Assembly (NCBI RefSeq): GCF_938010525.1
Contig: NZ_CALLVK010000007.1
Location: forward strand, 1 to 29,530
Reading direction: 5' to 3'
Origin: Abiotrophia sp938010525
GTDB taxonomy: Bacteria; Bacillota; Bacilli; Lactobacillales; Aerococcaceae
Length of the DNA stretch: 29,530 bases
The translations under genes and the position numbers were made by a program. The notes beneath the pieces were generated by a model. It saw only the letters and a list, made by a program, of their open reading frames with translations, was not told where the DNA came from and searched no databases. Below, piece after piece: positions 15,907-24,798 of the stretch. Each line of letters starts with the position of its first letter. Within the stretch, counting starts at the first letter, position 1.

Positions 15907-16335
15907 CTAGAGCACGCCTTTTTTCAAAATGATATTGCCGTATAGGGCGGTCTCCCCGCTTTGGATAACAAGATAAGCATCTTTGGCTTGTTCATAGAAG
16001 GCAAACCGCTCAATTTCTTTGATTTGATAGCCTTGGTCTTGGGTCTGACGGTCTAGGATGGCCTTGTAGTCCTCCCAAATGACTGGAACCGTTGGGTCCC
16101 CTGGCACCACCTGCATTAGACCTGCTTGGTAATCACTGTAAGGATCCAAAGGCAGGAGGGTCAGAATGGCGTCCAAGAGTTCTGGAACCCCATGACCATC
16201 CGCGCGAATGACGCGTTGGCCCAAGCGATGAGCCGGGAAGTTGGCGTCCGCAATGACTAATTCGTCCCCATGACCCATTTCCATCAAATATTTGACTAAG
16301 TCTGGACTCAAAATGGCTGGTATATGTTTAAGCAT
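15907..16335 (-). CDS. fucU: L-fucose mutarotase
   Basis: Protein of 142 residues of the RbsD/FucU family. The family signature is EMGHGDELVIADANFPAH (19-36), with the probable catalytic His22, and DPYSDYQAGLM follows. It interconverts alpha- and beta-L-fucose, supplying FucI with the anomer it uses. The start codon follows the kinase stop with no gap (TAAATG), and an AAAGGTGG binding site lies inside the kinase gene, so translation is probably coupled. Confidence 0.93.
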   Translation of the reverse strand: MLKHIPAILSPDLVKYLMEMGHGDELVIADANFPAHRLGQRVIRADGHGVPELLDAILTLLPLDPYSDYQAGLMQVVPGDPTVPVIWEDYKAILDRQTQDQGYQIKEIERFAFYEQAKDAYLVIQSGETALYGNIILKKGVL

Positions 16336-17826
16336 TTATTGACCACCTTTCGTCAATTCCAGGTAGCGAGCATAGATTTGGTCACGATTAGGCAAGTCCG
16401 CTACCTCATAATCATGTGTTGTTTCACTGTTTTTAATTAAGGTTTGGGCCTCATGGCGGGTCTTAATCTCACCCAAGGTCAAGAGTTGAGCTAAGATATT
16501 GCCCAAGGCACTGCCCTCAATTGGCCCCGTCCGGACAGGACGCCCGGAGAAGTTAGCCGTTAACTGACAGAGCAAGCGATTTTGAATCCCGCCGCCCACC
16601 ATATGAATGGCGTCGATGCTTTGGCCAGTCAGTTGCTCCAACTGATCCAAGGTCTGCCGATAAGCAAGGGCCAAACTTTCTAATACTACTCTGACCACAT
16701 GTCCCTTGGTTTGAGGAACCGCTTGGTTGGTCAGACGACAACGTTCCTTAATCTTAGCTTCCATATCATGAGGCGAAGCAAAAATCGCATCATTTGGATT
16801 AATCCAGGTTTGGTTGTCGGTCACTGCTTGGGCTAGTTCGGCCATTTGAGCGAAGGACAATTCCTCACCTTGCAAGCGCCAGTCACGTTGGAGTTCTTGC
16901 AGAATCCACAGGCCGGTAGTGTTCTTAAGCAGACGATAACGACCGTCGAAGCAGCCTTCATTGGTTAGGCCAGCTTTATAAGCAGCTGCACTCAAGACCG
17001 GTTGATCCGACTCCAAGCCTACCAAGGACCAGGTCCCGCAAGAGATAAAGGCTGTTGGTTGGTCGCTGGCATAAGGAATAGCCAGAACAGCCGCCGCTGT
17101 GTCATGGCCCGCACCTGCAATCACGTCAAAAGGCTCAATCTTGAGCTCTTGGGTAATGCGTGGCGACAGTTGGCGCAAGATGCGCCCGCCTTTGGTCACT
17201 TGCCCGAACCAGTCTTTTGGAATCCCGAAGCTGTCTAAGACCTTGTCTTCGAAGCTCCCCGGGTGACTGGATGATAACAAACCTGAGGTGCTAGCAATCG
17301 TATATTCGGTTGCCGCTACCCCACAGAGTAGATAGTTAATCAAATCCGGCATAAAGAGGACTTTTTGGGCGATTTGCTTGAGATGTGGTTTTTCCTGCAA
17401 GTCTGCATAGAGTTGGAGGACCGAGTTAATGGTCGCTGGCTGTACCCCCGTCAAGTCAAAGAGCTTTTCTGGTGCCATGGCTTGATAGAAGTCTGCTTCA
17501 TAAGAACCCATACGGTTATCACGATAGCAGTGTGGCAGGTAAATCATATCTCCCGCTTGATCCAAATAGGCATAGTCGACACCCCAAGTATCTACCGAAA
17601 TAGAACGAATGGGAATATCATCGACTTGGGTCGCCGTCTTGATGCCGCGTTTGATTTCGTTTTGTAAGTGTAAAATATTCCAGTACAAGCCATCATTGAG
17701 GCTGACCGGTTCGTTAGCGAACCGGTGCACCTCAGTGAGTTGGAGGGTCTGTCCATCATAAATGGCTTGCATTACGCGACCTGAGCTCGCCCCCAGGTCA
17801 ATGGCCAAAAGTTTCATGCGCGTCAT
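16336..17826 (-). CDS. FGGY sugar kinase, probable L-fuculokinase (rhamnulokinase-like sequence)
   Basis: Protein of 496 residues. I start it at ATG 17826, which follows TGGAGG with 8 nt spacing; the upstream in-frame GTG at 17841 is part of that binding site. The N-terminal phosphate-binding motif reads LLAIDLGASSGRVM, a form characteristic of rhamnulokinase (RhaB) rather than E. coli FucK, and HRFANEPVSLNDGLYWNILHL continues the RhaB-like pattern. GAGHDTAAAV and HMVGGGIQNRLLCQ are further FGGY-family motifs. Position between the sugar-binding protein and fucU, in an operon with fucI and fucA, argues that it phosphorylates L-fuculose at O-1. Dual activity on L-rhamnulose is possible. I leave the symbol blank for that reason. 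Confidence 0.85.
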   Translation of the reverse strand: MTRMKLLAIDLGASSGRVMQAIYDGQTLQLTEVHRFANEPVSLNDGLYWNILHLQNEIKRGIKTATQVDDIPIRSISVDTWGVDYAYLDQAGDMIYLPHCYRDNRMGSYEADFYQAMAPEKLFDLTGVQPATINSVLQLYADLQEKPHLKQIAQKVLFMPDLINYLLCGVAATEYTIASTSGLLSSSHPGSFEDKVLDSFGIPKDWFGQVTKGGRILRQLSPRITQELKIEPFDVIAGAGHDTAAAVLAIPYASDQPTAFISCGTWSLVGLESDQPVLSAAAYKAGLTNEGCFDGRYRLLKNTTGLWILQELQRDWRLQGEELSFAQMAELAQAVTDNQTWINPNDAIFASPHDMEAKIKERCRLTNQAVPQTKGHVVRVVLESLALAYRQTLDQLEQLTGQSIDAIHMVGGGIQNRLLCQLTANFSGRPVRTGPIEGSALGNILAQLLTLGEIKTRHEAQTLIKNSETTHDYEVADLPNRDQIYARYLELTKGGQ

Positions 17827-17860
17827 GGCATTCGCCTCCACTAGAGTTTACATGGTTTTC

Positions 17861-18922
17861 TTATTCATATAAGAGGGCTTTGATTTCATCAGAGTCGATG
17901 TTCTTAGCGTCATACCACTTGGACCCAGTATCCACGTCTTTAACTTCTTTACCTTGAGCTGCTTCAACTGCTAATTTCACTGCTTGGTAACCGATTTGGA
18001 TTGGGTCTTGGGTAACAGAACCAACGAAAATACCTTTACGGATTGCATCTTGTTGGAGGGCCCCAGAGTCAAAACCAACTGCTAAGATCTTGTCTGCCCC
18101 TAATTTAGATTCAGAGAAACCACCGTTAGCGTTGATGATGGCCTTAGCTGCAAATTCGTTAGAACCATAGATCGCGATGGTGTCTGCTTTTTCTAAGACA
18201 GTAGAAGCTTCTGTCTTACCAGCCGCATCGTCTACTTGAGCAGGTACCCGTACTTCGATAATGACTTTGGCGTCTGCTTCCGCTACATCGTTCTTGAACT
18301 TATCGTGACCGACAACGGCTACTTTAACGCCCTTCTTCTCAAAGAGTTCTACCATCTTGTCGATGAAACCTGAAGTACGTTGAGTAATAGAGAGAGAGTT
18401 GGCTTCTTGAGAGATAACCCCAATACGAACTGGTTTGTCTTTGATCTTGCCTTCTAACATTGGGAAGAGGTGTTCAGCCGCATTTCCACCTGCTGCGTGG
18501 TTATCAGTTGAAGCAGTTGCCTTGATCGCCCCTTCTGGTGCCCCTGGAACCCCAGAGTCAAACCCAATGATTGGAATGTTTTTGCTGAGCGCCATGTTGA
18601 TGGCATCTAATTCAGCTTCTGTATCCAAGGCTGCTAAAGCAATGGCTTTAGGGTTCTTGTTAATGGCGTTGTTCAATTGTTCCAATTGTTCTGCAATAGC
18701 TGTTTCGTTTTGTGGCCCAACGAAGTTGATCTTAGCACCTAATTCGCTGGCAGCTTTTTCAGCCCCTTTGTTAACAGCTTTCCAGAAGTCATGTTGGAAA
18801 CCTTTGGCGATGACTTCTACGCGGGTTTCTTCAGCATGTGCAACGAAGCCAGTGCTGGAGACGCCACCTAAGGTTAATAAGGATGCAAAAGCTGCGACAG
18901 CAAGTTTAAATGACTTTTTCAT
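17861..18922 (-). CDS. Sugar ABC transporter substrate-binding protein, without a lipobox
   Basis: Protein of 353 residues of the RbsB-like periplasmic-binding superfamily (type I fold): EVIAKGFQHDFWKAVNKGAE, the IPIIGFDSGVPG strand, and LAVGFDSGALQQDAIRKGIF with VGSVTQDP near the C-terminus. It probably binds L-fucose (context). Residues 1-30 are a signal peptide with hydrophobic core and a VAHA-EE cleavage site; no cysteine is present, so it should not be lipidated as is usual in Gram-positives. AAAAAAGGAG precedes the ATG. It follows the permease by 96 nt, the widest gap inside the operon, and precedes the kinase. Confidence 0.88.
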   Translation of the reverse strand: MKKSFKLAVAAFASLLTLGGVSSTGFVAHAEETRVEVIAKGFQHDFWKAVNKGAEKAASELGAKINFVGPQNETAIAEQLEQLNNAINKNPKAIALAALDTEAELDAINMALSKNIPIIGFDSGVPGAPEGAIKATASTDNHAAGGNAAEHLFPMLEGKIKDKPVRIGVISQEANSLSITQRTSGFIDKMVELFEKKGVKVAVVGHDKFKNDVAEADAKVIIEVRVPAQVDDAAGKTEASTVLEKADTIAIYGSNEFAAKAIINANGGFSESKLGADKILAVGFDSGALQQDAIRKGIFVGSVTQDPIQIGYQAVKLAVEAAQGKEVKDVDTGSKWYDAKNIDSDEIKALLYE

Positions 18923-19018
18923 AATAGGTTGCTCCTTTTTTTATGTGTATTTTAGAGTTGTGACCCATGACCTCAATCCCTCATAATGACTAGGCCATAG
19001 CCATCTGACCCCTTGATC

Positions 19019-20002
19019 CTATTTTTTCTTGTTTTGACGAATCAAGATATCGGAGTAGACTGCGATAATCACGACGAAACCAGTAATGAATAATTGGTAG
19101 TGCGGTTGTAAGTCGATATATGGCAAACCAATCTTGAGGACTGACATAATGAAGACCCCAATAATGGTCCCAAGTACTGACCCGACCCCACCGGCCAAGG
19201 AAGTACCACCGACCACGACACCGGCGATGGCATCAAGTTCCATCCCGTTCCCGGTACCTGGTAAGATAGTAGAATAAGTCGCTGCATAGGCAATCCCTGC
19301 TAGACCTGCGAAGAGACCACTGATGACATAAGCCATGGCTTCCCATTTAATGACGTTAACCCCAGATAAGCGGGTTGCTTCCTTGTTAGACCCGATGGCG
19401 AAGATATAACGCCCGATCTTAGTCTTATTAAGGACAATGGCTGCGATGATGGCGATGATAATGAGGACAATCAAACCTGTTGGGAAGTTATCCTTGGTTC
19501 GGAACAAGTCCTTGTACCAGCCTTCGCCTGTACCCCGTAAAGGGAAGGTCACACTCTGAACGTTGGAGACGATGGAAGAAAGCCCCCGTGAAATCATCAT
19601 GGTACCTAAGGTCGCAATAAATGGTGGCAAACCGAATTTGGCAATCAGAATCCCGTTAAATAAACCGAATACACCCCCTATCACTAAGATTGCCAAAAGT
19701 GAAAGCCAGAGTGGCCAGCCTAGTTTGGTATGAAGGACCCCACCAATAATGGCCGAGCACATCATCACCGTCCCAATTGATAAGTCAATCCCTGAGGTAA
19801 TGATAACGAAGGTTACCCCAATGGCTAGGAACCCAATGTAGTAAGATGCATCTAAGATGCTGACCGCTGTATCAAAAGAGCGGAAGGATTCGCTGGAAAT
19901 TGCGAAGAAGCCAAAGATGACAATCAGGGCAATCAGCGCAATCAGCTTTTGTAAGCCAACTGTTTTTTCTAGTTTCATCCATAAGGACTGTTGATCTTTC
20001 AT
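19019..20002 (-). CDS. Sugar ABC transporter permease (RbsC-like)
   Basis: Protein of 327 residues, hydrophobic throughout, with roughly eight to ten membrane helices. GIDLSIGTVMMCSAIIGG and the LDAIAGVVVGGTSLAGGVGS-type segment near residues 255-275 are characteristic of the ribose/galactose/xylose importer permeases. It forms the channel with the ATPase encoded 24 nt upstream; AGGTG is a modest binding site. Substrate L-fucose is inferred from the operon. Confidence 0.9.
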   Translation of the reverse strand: MKDQQSLWMKLEKTVGLQKLIALIALIVIFGFFAISSESFRSFDTAVSILDASYYIGFLAIGVTFVIITSGIDLSIGTVMMCSAIIGGVLHTKLGWPLWLSLLAILVIGGVFGLFNGILIAKFGLPPFIATLGTMMISRGLSSIVSNVQSVTFPLRGTGEGWYKDLFRTKDNFPTGLIVLIIIAIIAAIVLNKTKIGRYIFAIGSNKEATRLSGVNVIKWEAMAYVISGLFAGLAGIAYAATYSTILPGTGNGMELDAIAGVVVGGTSLAGGVGSVLGTIIGVFIMSVLKIGLPYIDLQPHYQLFITGFVVIIAVYSDILIRQNKKK

Positions 20003-20026
20003 GCTTATACACCTCTATCTGCTAGT

Positions 20027-21523
20027 CTAGCGGTCAGTCGCCAAGGCCAGAATCCGTTCTTGGGTTGCCTGGCTGATGTCGAGCTCACCGGTTTTTCTGC
20101 CTTCGCACATGACGACAATTCGGTCACTCATCCGCAAAACTTCGGTTAATTCTGAAGAAATCATAATGATGGATTTGCCTTGGGCAACCAAATCATTCAT
20201 GAGACGGTAGATTTCACTCTTGGCCCCGACGTCAATCCCACGGGTTGGTTCGTCGAAGATCAGGATGTCACTGTTCTGTTCCAACCACTTAGCGATGACG
20301 ACTTTTTGTTGGTTCCCCCCGGATAGGTTGCGAACCAGCTGCTTGGAGGATGGGGTCTTGGTCTTAAGGGAAGCGACGAAGCGGTCGCTGGCTTTGACGA
20401 TTTCCCCATCGTTGATTAAGCCTGAGTGAATGTAGGCATCTAGGTTAGTCATGACCGTATTGTTGGCGATGGTCATATCCACGATACAGCCATAACGCTT
20501 GCGGTCTTCTGACAGATAGCCAATCCCATTGGCAATGGCATCTTGTGGTGACTTGATGGTCACTTCCTTGCCCTTGATGCGGATGGTACCGCTGTCTTTT
20601 TGGTCTGCACCAAAGAGCAACCGCGCTACTTCGGTACGCCCTGCCCCCATGAGGCCAGAGAAGCCGAGGATTTCACCCTTGTGTAACTTGAAGCTGACAT
20701 CTTTGACACTGGAGCCAGCATTGAGATGTTCTACTTCGAGCACCACTGGCGCGTCCGCTGCCACCGTTGAGGCAGCCTTTGGATCTTCATAAATAGTCCG
20801 ACCAACCATCATGGCGATAATTTCATCCTTGGTCGTGTCTTTGGTATTAACGGTCCCGACATATTCCCCGTCCCGCATGACCGTTACGCGGTCGGTAATC
20901 CGTGCGATTTCATCCATCCGGTGGGAAATATAGATAATTCCGACACCTTTGGCCCGTAAATCATCAATAATGACGAAGAGCTCATTGATTTCGGATTCGG
21001 TCAGGGCAGCCGTTGGTTCGTCGAAGACAATGACCTTGGCTTCCATAGACAAGGCTTTGGCAATTTCAACCATTTGCTGCTTACCAACGGTCAGGTTGCC
21101 CACTTTCTCTGAGGGGTTAATATCTAGCTTCAAGAGGTCAAAGAGTTCCTTGGCCTTCTTAATGCTAGCACCGTCGTCCAAGAAGAAGTGATTCTTAACA
21201 CTTTCTCGTCCGATGAAAATATTTTGGGCCACGCTGAGGTGGTTCATCATATTCAATTCTTGGTGGACGATGACAATCCCAGCATCCATGGCATCAATAG
21301 GACGAGTGAAGGCAACCGGCTTACCTTGGTAGAGGATGGTGCCTTCGTTGGCACCGTAAATCCCGGTCAGGACCTTCATGAGGGTGGACTTACCAGCCCC
21401 ATTTTCACCCATTAAGGCATGCACTTCGCCGGCCCGTAAGTCGAAATCGACGCCCTTGAGCGCCTTGACAGGGCCAAAGCTCTTGACGATGCCTTTCATT
21501 TCTAATATGACTGGATGACTCAT
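20027..21523 (-). CDS. Sugar ABC transporter ATPase with two nucleotide-binding domains (RbsA/MglA-like)
   Basis: Protein of 498 residues. Domain 1 has Walker A GENGAGKST (39-47), a degenerate signature (LTVGKQQMVEI) and Walker B VIVFDEPTAALTE. Domain 2 has a degenerate Walker A (GLMGAGRTE), a good signature (LSGGNQQKVVIAKWL) and ILIFDEPTRGIDVG. This split of a good and a weak ATP site is normal for the CUT2 sugar importers. The ATG overlaps the stop of the PTS EIIA gene by four bases (ATGA), so translation is coupled to a PTS protein, which is unusual for an ABC importer. Confidence 0.93.
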   Translation of the reverse strand: MSHPVILEMKGIVKSFGPVKALKGVDFDLRAGEVHALMGENGAGKSTLMKVLTGIYGANEGTILYQGKPVAFTRPIDAMDAGIVIVHQELNMMNHLSVAQNIFIGRESVKNHFFLDDGASIKKAKELFDLLKLDINPSEKVGNLTVGKQQMVEIAKALSMEAKVIVFDEPTAALTESEINELFVIIDDLRAKGVGIIYISHRMDEIARITDRVTVMRDGEYVGTVNTKDTTKDEIIAMMVGRTIYEDPKAASTVAADAPVVLEVEHLNAGSSVKDVSFKLHKGEILGFSGLMGAGRTEVARLLFGADQKDSGTIRIKGKEVTIKSPQDAIANGIGYLSEDRKRYGCIVDMTIANNTVMTNLDAYIHSGLINDGEIVKASDRFVASLKTKTPSSKQLVRNLSGGNQQKVVIAKWLEQNSDILIFDEPTRGIDVGAKSEIYRLMNDLVAQGKSIIMISSELTEVLRMSDRIVVMCEGRKTGELDISQATQERILALATDR

Positions 21524-21897
21524 GCAATTTCACCTACTTTTTGTTCCAATTTTTCTAACTTTTCTTCTAGGGTCTTGATGGTCTGAGCTTGGCCAATCAG
21601 GATATCGGCAACTTGCACCAATAAGTGGCTGTTCATAAAGTGATCCTGAGCATGAACGGCTAAGAGGCTGACAGGCGCTGCCTGGCCTTGAAGCTCTGCT
21701 TGAATTAGACCCGTCTGAAGGTTATGCGCCTCAATATTGAGGGCTTGGGCTTGAGTCAACAAGTCTTGACTAGCCGCTGCTTCTCCCTCTTGGGCGGCCT
21801 GAATGGCGGCCAAGATTTGACCGGTGGCCTTAGAGGATTTGAGAATCAGCTGCATCAAGGCTTGACTTGGGCTTGTTGCTTGGACTTCCTCACTCAT
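21520..21897 (-). CDS. PTS EIIA component, lactose/cellobiose family, orphan
   Basis: Protein of 125 residues, the length of a stand-alone LacF/CelC-type EIIA. The family signatures are EAHNLQTGLIQAE (56-68) and VHAQDHFMNSHLLVQ (81-95); His82 is the expected phosphohistidine. The fold is a three-helix bundle; the C-terminal 25 residues are a coiled-coil-like Glu/Lys/Leu stretch. It overlaps the EIIB gene by 8 nt and the ABC ATPase gene by 4 nt and has no strong binding site of its own, so it is translated by coupling. No EIIC gene is in the operon or window. It could donate phosphate to EIIB for regulation, or serve an EIIC encoded elsewhere. Confidence 0.88.
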   Translation of the reverse strand: MSEEVQATSPSQALMQLILKSSKATGQILAAIQAAQEGEAAASQDLLTQAQALNIEAHNLQTGLIQAELQGQAAPVSLLAVHAQDHFMNSHLLVQVADILIGQAQTIKTLEEKLEKLEQKVGEIA

Positions 21898-22198
21898 GGC
21901 TGACGCCCATCAAGGTTTCGGCCTGACGGAGCACCGCTTCCCCTTGCATTAATTCGAAGTCTGAATCTGAAATGACCCCTACTGGGACAGATAGATTAGC
22001 CTTAGCCTTTTCTTCTAAATAGGCTAATTGTGGGCTGAGGAGTAAGACATCAATATTCTTGAGGTTGTTAATCCCGGTAATCCCAACTGAATAGAAAGAG
22101 TAGTCCAGTTGATCCTTGTGGATGGTTTCGTTGATGCGTTCAACCAACATAGAAGTGGTCAGCCCACCTACGCAGGCTAAGATAATCGTTTTGGTCAT
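21890..22198 (-). CDS. PTS EIIB component, lactose/cellobiose family, orphan
   Basis: Protein of 102 residues, typical of CelA/ChbB-type EIIB. The phosphocysteine is Cys9 in ILACVGGLTTSMLVERI, which follows the C-x-x-G-x-[ST]-[ST]-S-[ML]-L pattern of the active-site loop. LLLSPQLAYLEEKA and VPVGVISDSDFELMQGE agree with the rest of the family. A strong AAAAGGAGGG binding site precedes the ATG, 79 nt after fucI. Together with EIIA it forms a phosphotransfer pair lacking the EIIC membrane domain. See the finding on this pair. Confidence 0.88.
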   Translation of the reverse strand: MTKTIILACVGGLTTSMLVERINETIHKDQLDYSFYSVGITGINNLKNIDVLLLSPQLAYLEEKAKANLSVPVGVISDSDFELMQGEAVLRQAETLMGVSHE

Positions 22199-22276
22199 GG
22201 TGACCCTCCTTTTCTTAAAGCTGCGTCCTGGGGACCAGGTTGCTGAAACCCAGCCCCTCTGACGCCAAGTGCTTAA

Positions 22277-24043
22277 CTACTTATGAATTGGGCCTAAGGT
22301 TTGGCAAGCGCGATAGTCTGCTGCTTCCAAATCTTCTGTCCCGAAGAGACTCCAGTTCTTAGGACGGAAGATATCTTCTTCTGCTACGTTGTGCATATTG
22401 ACTGGAATCCGTAACATAGATGCCAAGGTAATTAGGTCTGCCCCAATGTGGCCGTAAGAGATAGCCCCGTGGTTAGCCCCCCAGTTATTCATGACATCAT
22501 AGACAGAAGTGAAGGCACCCTTGCCGGTCAAGCGTGGTGCGAACCAAGTGGTTGGCCAGCCTGGATCGGTCCGGTTATCTAAGGTATGGTGTACTTGGTC
22601 TGGCAATTCTAAGGTGTAACCTTCCGCAATTTGCAAGACTGGTCCTACACCCTTGAGGAGGTTGAGGCGAACCATGGTCACTGGCATGCCACCCTTAGTC
22701 AAGAAGCGAGTTGAGAAGCCACCGCCACGGAAGTATTCCCGGTTAGCTGGTGGGAAGTCTGTATTCGCCAACATGGCATCGACTTCGCTTTGTTCCAATT
22801 CCCAGAATGGCTTAATCACGGCTTGACCATCACGACTTGCTTGGCCGGTACCATCGAGCGTACATGAGCCAGAGTTAATCAAATGAAGGAAACCATTCGC
22901 TGCATGACCTTCTAACTTATGACCGGTTACCCGTTCTACTGCTTCAGGACTCCAGTAAGTCCGTACGTCAGCGAAGATTTGTGGTGTATTAGTCAAGAGA
23001 TAGTTGAAGAGCATGGACACACCGTTGAGGGCATCATTTTCAGTAGCGAAGATATAAGGCTTACGGATACCGTTCCAGTCAAATTGAGTGTTAAGGAAGG
23101 TTTCCATGAAGTCCCCGTTAGGGAAGTGGTCAGTCCATTGACGTTGACCTTGGAAACCAGCCACTAGGGCATGGTGGCCTACCGCTTCTTCTTCAAACCC
23201 TAGTTCTGCTAAGCGAGGGTTACCTTGCATGAGGTCGCGACCAATCATGAACATCTTCACGACGAATTCCCATTGTTTGGCTTTCTCTTCTGGTGAAAGA
23301 ACTAAGTCTTGACGGTTACGATCTTGGCCTTCTTTGATATGGGCTTTAACCCAGGTCATGGCACGTTCAAATTCTTCTGGATCATAGATACCACGGTCAA
23401 TCCGGCGAGTGAATTCTGTCATGTCGACTGATTCATTACGCATACCCAAGTATTCTTGGAAGAAATCTGGGTCGACGATAGACCCGCCAATCCCCATGGA
23501 GACACTCCCCATTGACAGATAAGCAGTGTCGCGCATATGGCCGGTTGCTAAAGCAGCCCGCGCATAACGGAGAATCTTTTCCTTCACGTCAGCAGGAATT
23601 TCAGTATCATCGGCTTCTTGTACGTCGTGACCGTAAATACCGAAGGCTGGGATTCCCTTTTGCGCATGAGAAGCTAACACAGCGGCTAAGTAAACAGCGC
23701 CCGGACGTTCAGTCCCGTTGAAGCCCCAGATGGCATGTGGAATATCTGGTGACATATCCATGGTCTCGCTCCCGTAGCACCAGCAAGGGGTCACGGTAAG
23801 GGTTGCACAGACATTGGATTTCTTGAAGAGTTCGTGAGAAGCGGCTGCTTCTGGCACCCGTCCAATCGTTGAAGGTGAGATAACACATTCAACCGGTTGG
23901 CCATCAGGATACTTGAGTGTGCTGCTTATCAACTCAGCTACACTCTTTGCCATGTTCATGGTTTGGACTTCGAGGGATTCCCGTACGCCTTGGCGACGAC
24001 CGTCAATTGTAGGGCGAATCCCAATACGTGGATGTTGACTCAT
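22277..24043 (-). CDS. fucI: L-fucose isomerase
   Basis: Protein of 588 residues, close to E. coli FucI (591). It converts L-fucose to L-fuculose and needs Mn2+. The N-terminus PRIGIRPTIDGRRQGVRESL is diagnostic. The metal-binding acids can be read in ATENDALNG (Glu) and FADVRTYWS (Asp), and the C-terminal NNWGANHGAISYGHIGAD holds the conserved histidine region. The gene starts 2 nt after the fucA stop, with TGGAGGA as binding site inside the end of fucA. FucI enzymes also act on D-arabinose. The 78-nt gap behind it carries only the EIIB binding site and weak potential for pairing. Confidence 0.96.
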   Translation of the reverse strand: MSQHPRIGIRPTIDGRRQGVRESLEVQTMNMAKSVAELISSTLKYPDGQPVECVISPSTIGRVPEAAASHELFKKSNVCATLTVTPCWCYGSETMDMSPDIPHAIWGFNGTERPGAVYLAAVLASHAQKGIPAFGIYGHDVQEADDTEIPADVKEKILRYARAALATGHMRDTAYLSMGSVSMGIGGSIVDPDFFQEYLGMRNESVDMTEFTRRIDRGIYDPEEFERAMTWVKAHIKEGQDRNRQDLVLSPEEKAKQWEFVVKMFMIGRDLMQGNPRLAELGFEEEAVGHHALVAGFQGQRQWTDHFPNGDFMETFLNTQFDWNGIRKPYIFATENDALNGVSMLFNYLLTNTPQIFADVRTYWSPEAVERVTGHKLEGHAANGFLHLINSGSCTLDGTGQASRDGQAVIKPFWELEQSEVDAMLANTDFPPANREYFRGGGFSTRFLTKGGMPVTMVRLNLLKGVGPVLQIAEGYTLELPDQVHHTLDNRTDPGWPTTWFAPRLTGKGAFTSVYDVMNNWGANHGAISYGHIGADLITLASMLRIPVNMHNVAEEDIFRPKNWSLFGTEDLEAADYRACQTLGPIHK

Positions 24044-24045
24044 GA

Positions 24046-24774
24046 TTATTCCTCCAATTCTCTAACTGTTCCATCCGCATTGTATTTCTTATAGCCCGGA
24101 TGGCGGCCGGTTACCTTATAGTTAGCCCGCATAGCGAAGAGTCGCTCTAGGGTTGGACGGGCGATTTCGTCTTCTTCAATCCCCTTGGTTGTGAGTAGGA
24201 GACGAGCATGGAAGGTAGACTTAGCAACCAGTTCTAGTGTTTCCATGCGGTAGTAAGCTGTGATGACGTCACTCCCTACTGTTAAAGCCCCATGGTTTTC
24301 TAAGAGCATGACATCATGTTCTGGTAGGTATGGGGTGATGGCATCTGGCACTTCCATGGTCGATGGCACCCCGAATGGTGTGATTGGAATAGAACCGATG
24401 ACAATGGCTGATTCGATCAGTGAGTAGCTGTCTAGCGGAATGTGAGCCAAGGCAAAGGCTGTGGCAATTGGTGGATGGGCATGAACGACTGCTTTGACGT
24501 CGTCACGCTCTTGGTAGCAACGAATGTGCATCTTAATTTCACTGGATGGACGATAGCCTTCATTGGCTTCCAAAATCTCACCTTGCAAATTAAGCTTGAC
24601 CAACTTCTCTGGTGTAATAAAGCTCTTACTCATGCCAGTTGGGGTCGCGATAATCGTGTCGTCAGATAAGCGAACTGAGACATTCCCGTCGTTGGCGGCT
24701 ACCCAACCTAGTTGCCACATTTTGTGGCACACGTCACAAATTTGGTCTCTGACCAAACGTTCTTCTTGATTCAT
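24046..24774 (-). CDS. fucA: L-fuculose-1-phosphate aldolase
   Basis: Protein of 242 residues, somewhat longer than E. coli FucA (215). It is a class II aldolase that cleaves L-fuculose 1-phosphate to dihydroxyacetone phosphate and L-lactaldehyde. Zinc ligands are His98 and His100 (VVHAHPP) and His161 (LENHGAL); the acid-base Glu79 is in SSEIKMH; NDGNVS (28-33) and TPTGMSK (44-50) bind phosphate. It is the first gene of the operon, with promoter at 24799-24827 and two cre-like boxes. The binding site AAGAAAGGGATG is weaker than those of its neighbours. A RhaD or AraD function is less likely given fucI and fucU. Confidence 0.92.
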   Translation of the reverse strand: MNQEERLVRDQICDVCHKMWQLGWVAANDGNVSVRLSDDTIIATPTGMSKSFITPEKLVKLNLQGEILEANEGYRPSSEIKMHIRCYQERDDVKAVVHAHPPIATAFALAHIPLDSYSLIESAIVIGSIPITPFGVPSTMEVPDAITPYLPEHDVMLLENHGALTVGSDVITAYYRMETLELVAKSTFHARLLLTTKGIEEDEIARPTLERLFAMRANYKVTGRHPGYKKYNADGTVRELEE

Positions 24775-24798
24775 ACAATCATCCCTTTCTTTAAGATA

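Noticed and set aside
18923..19018. Possible attenuator between permease and binding-protein genes
   Set aside because: Only 3-4 bp stems can be drawn and there is no T run.
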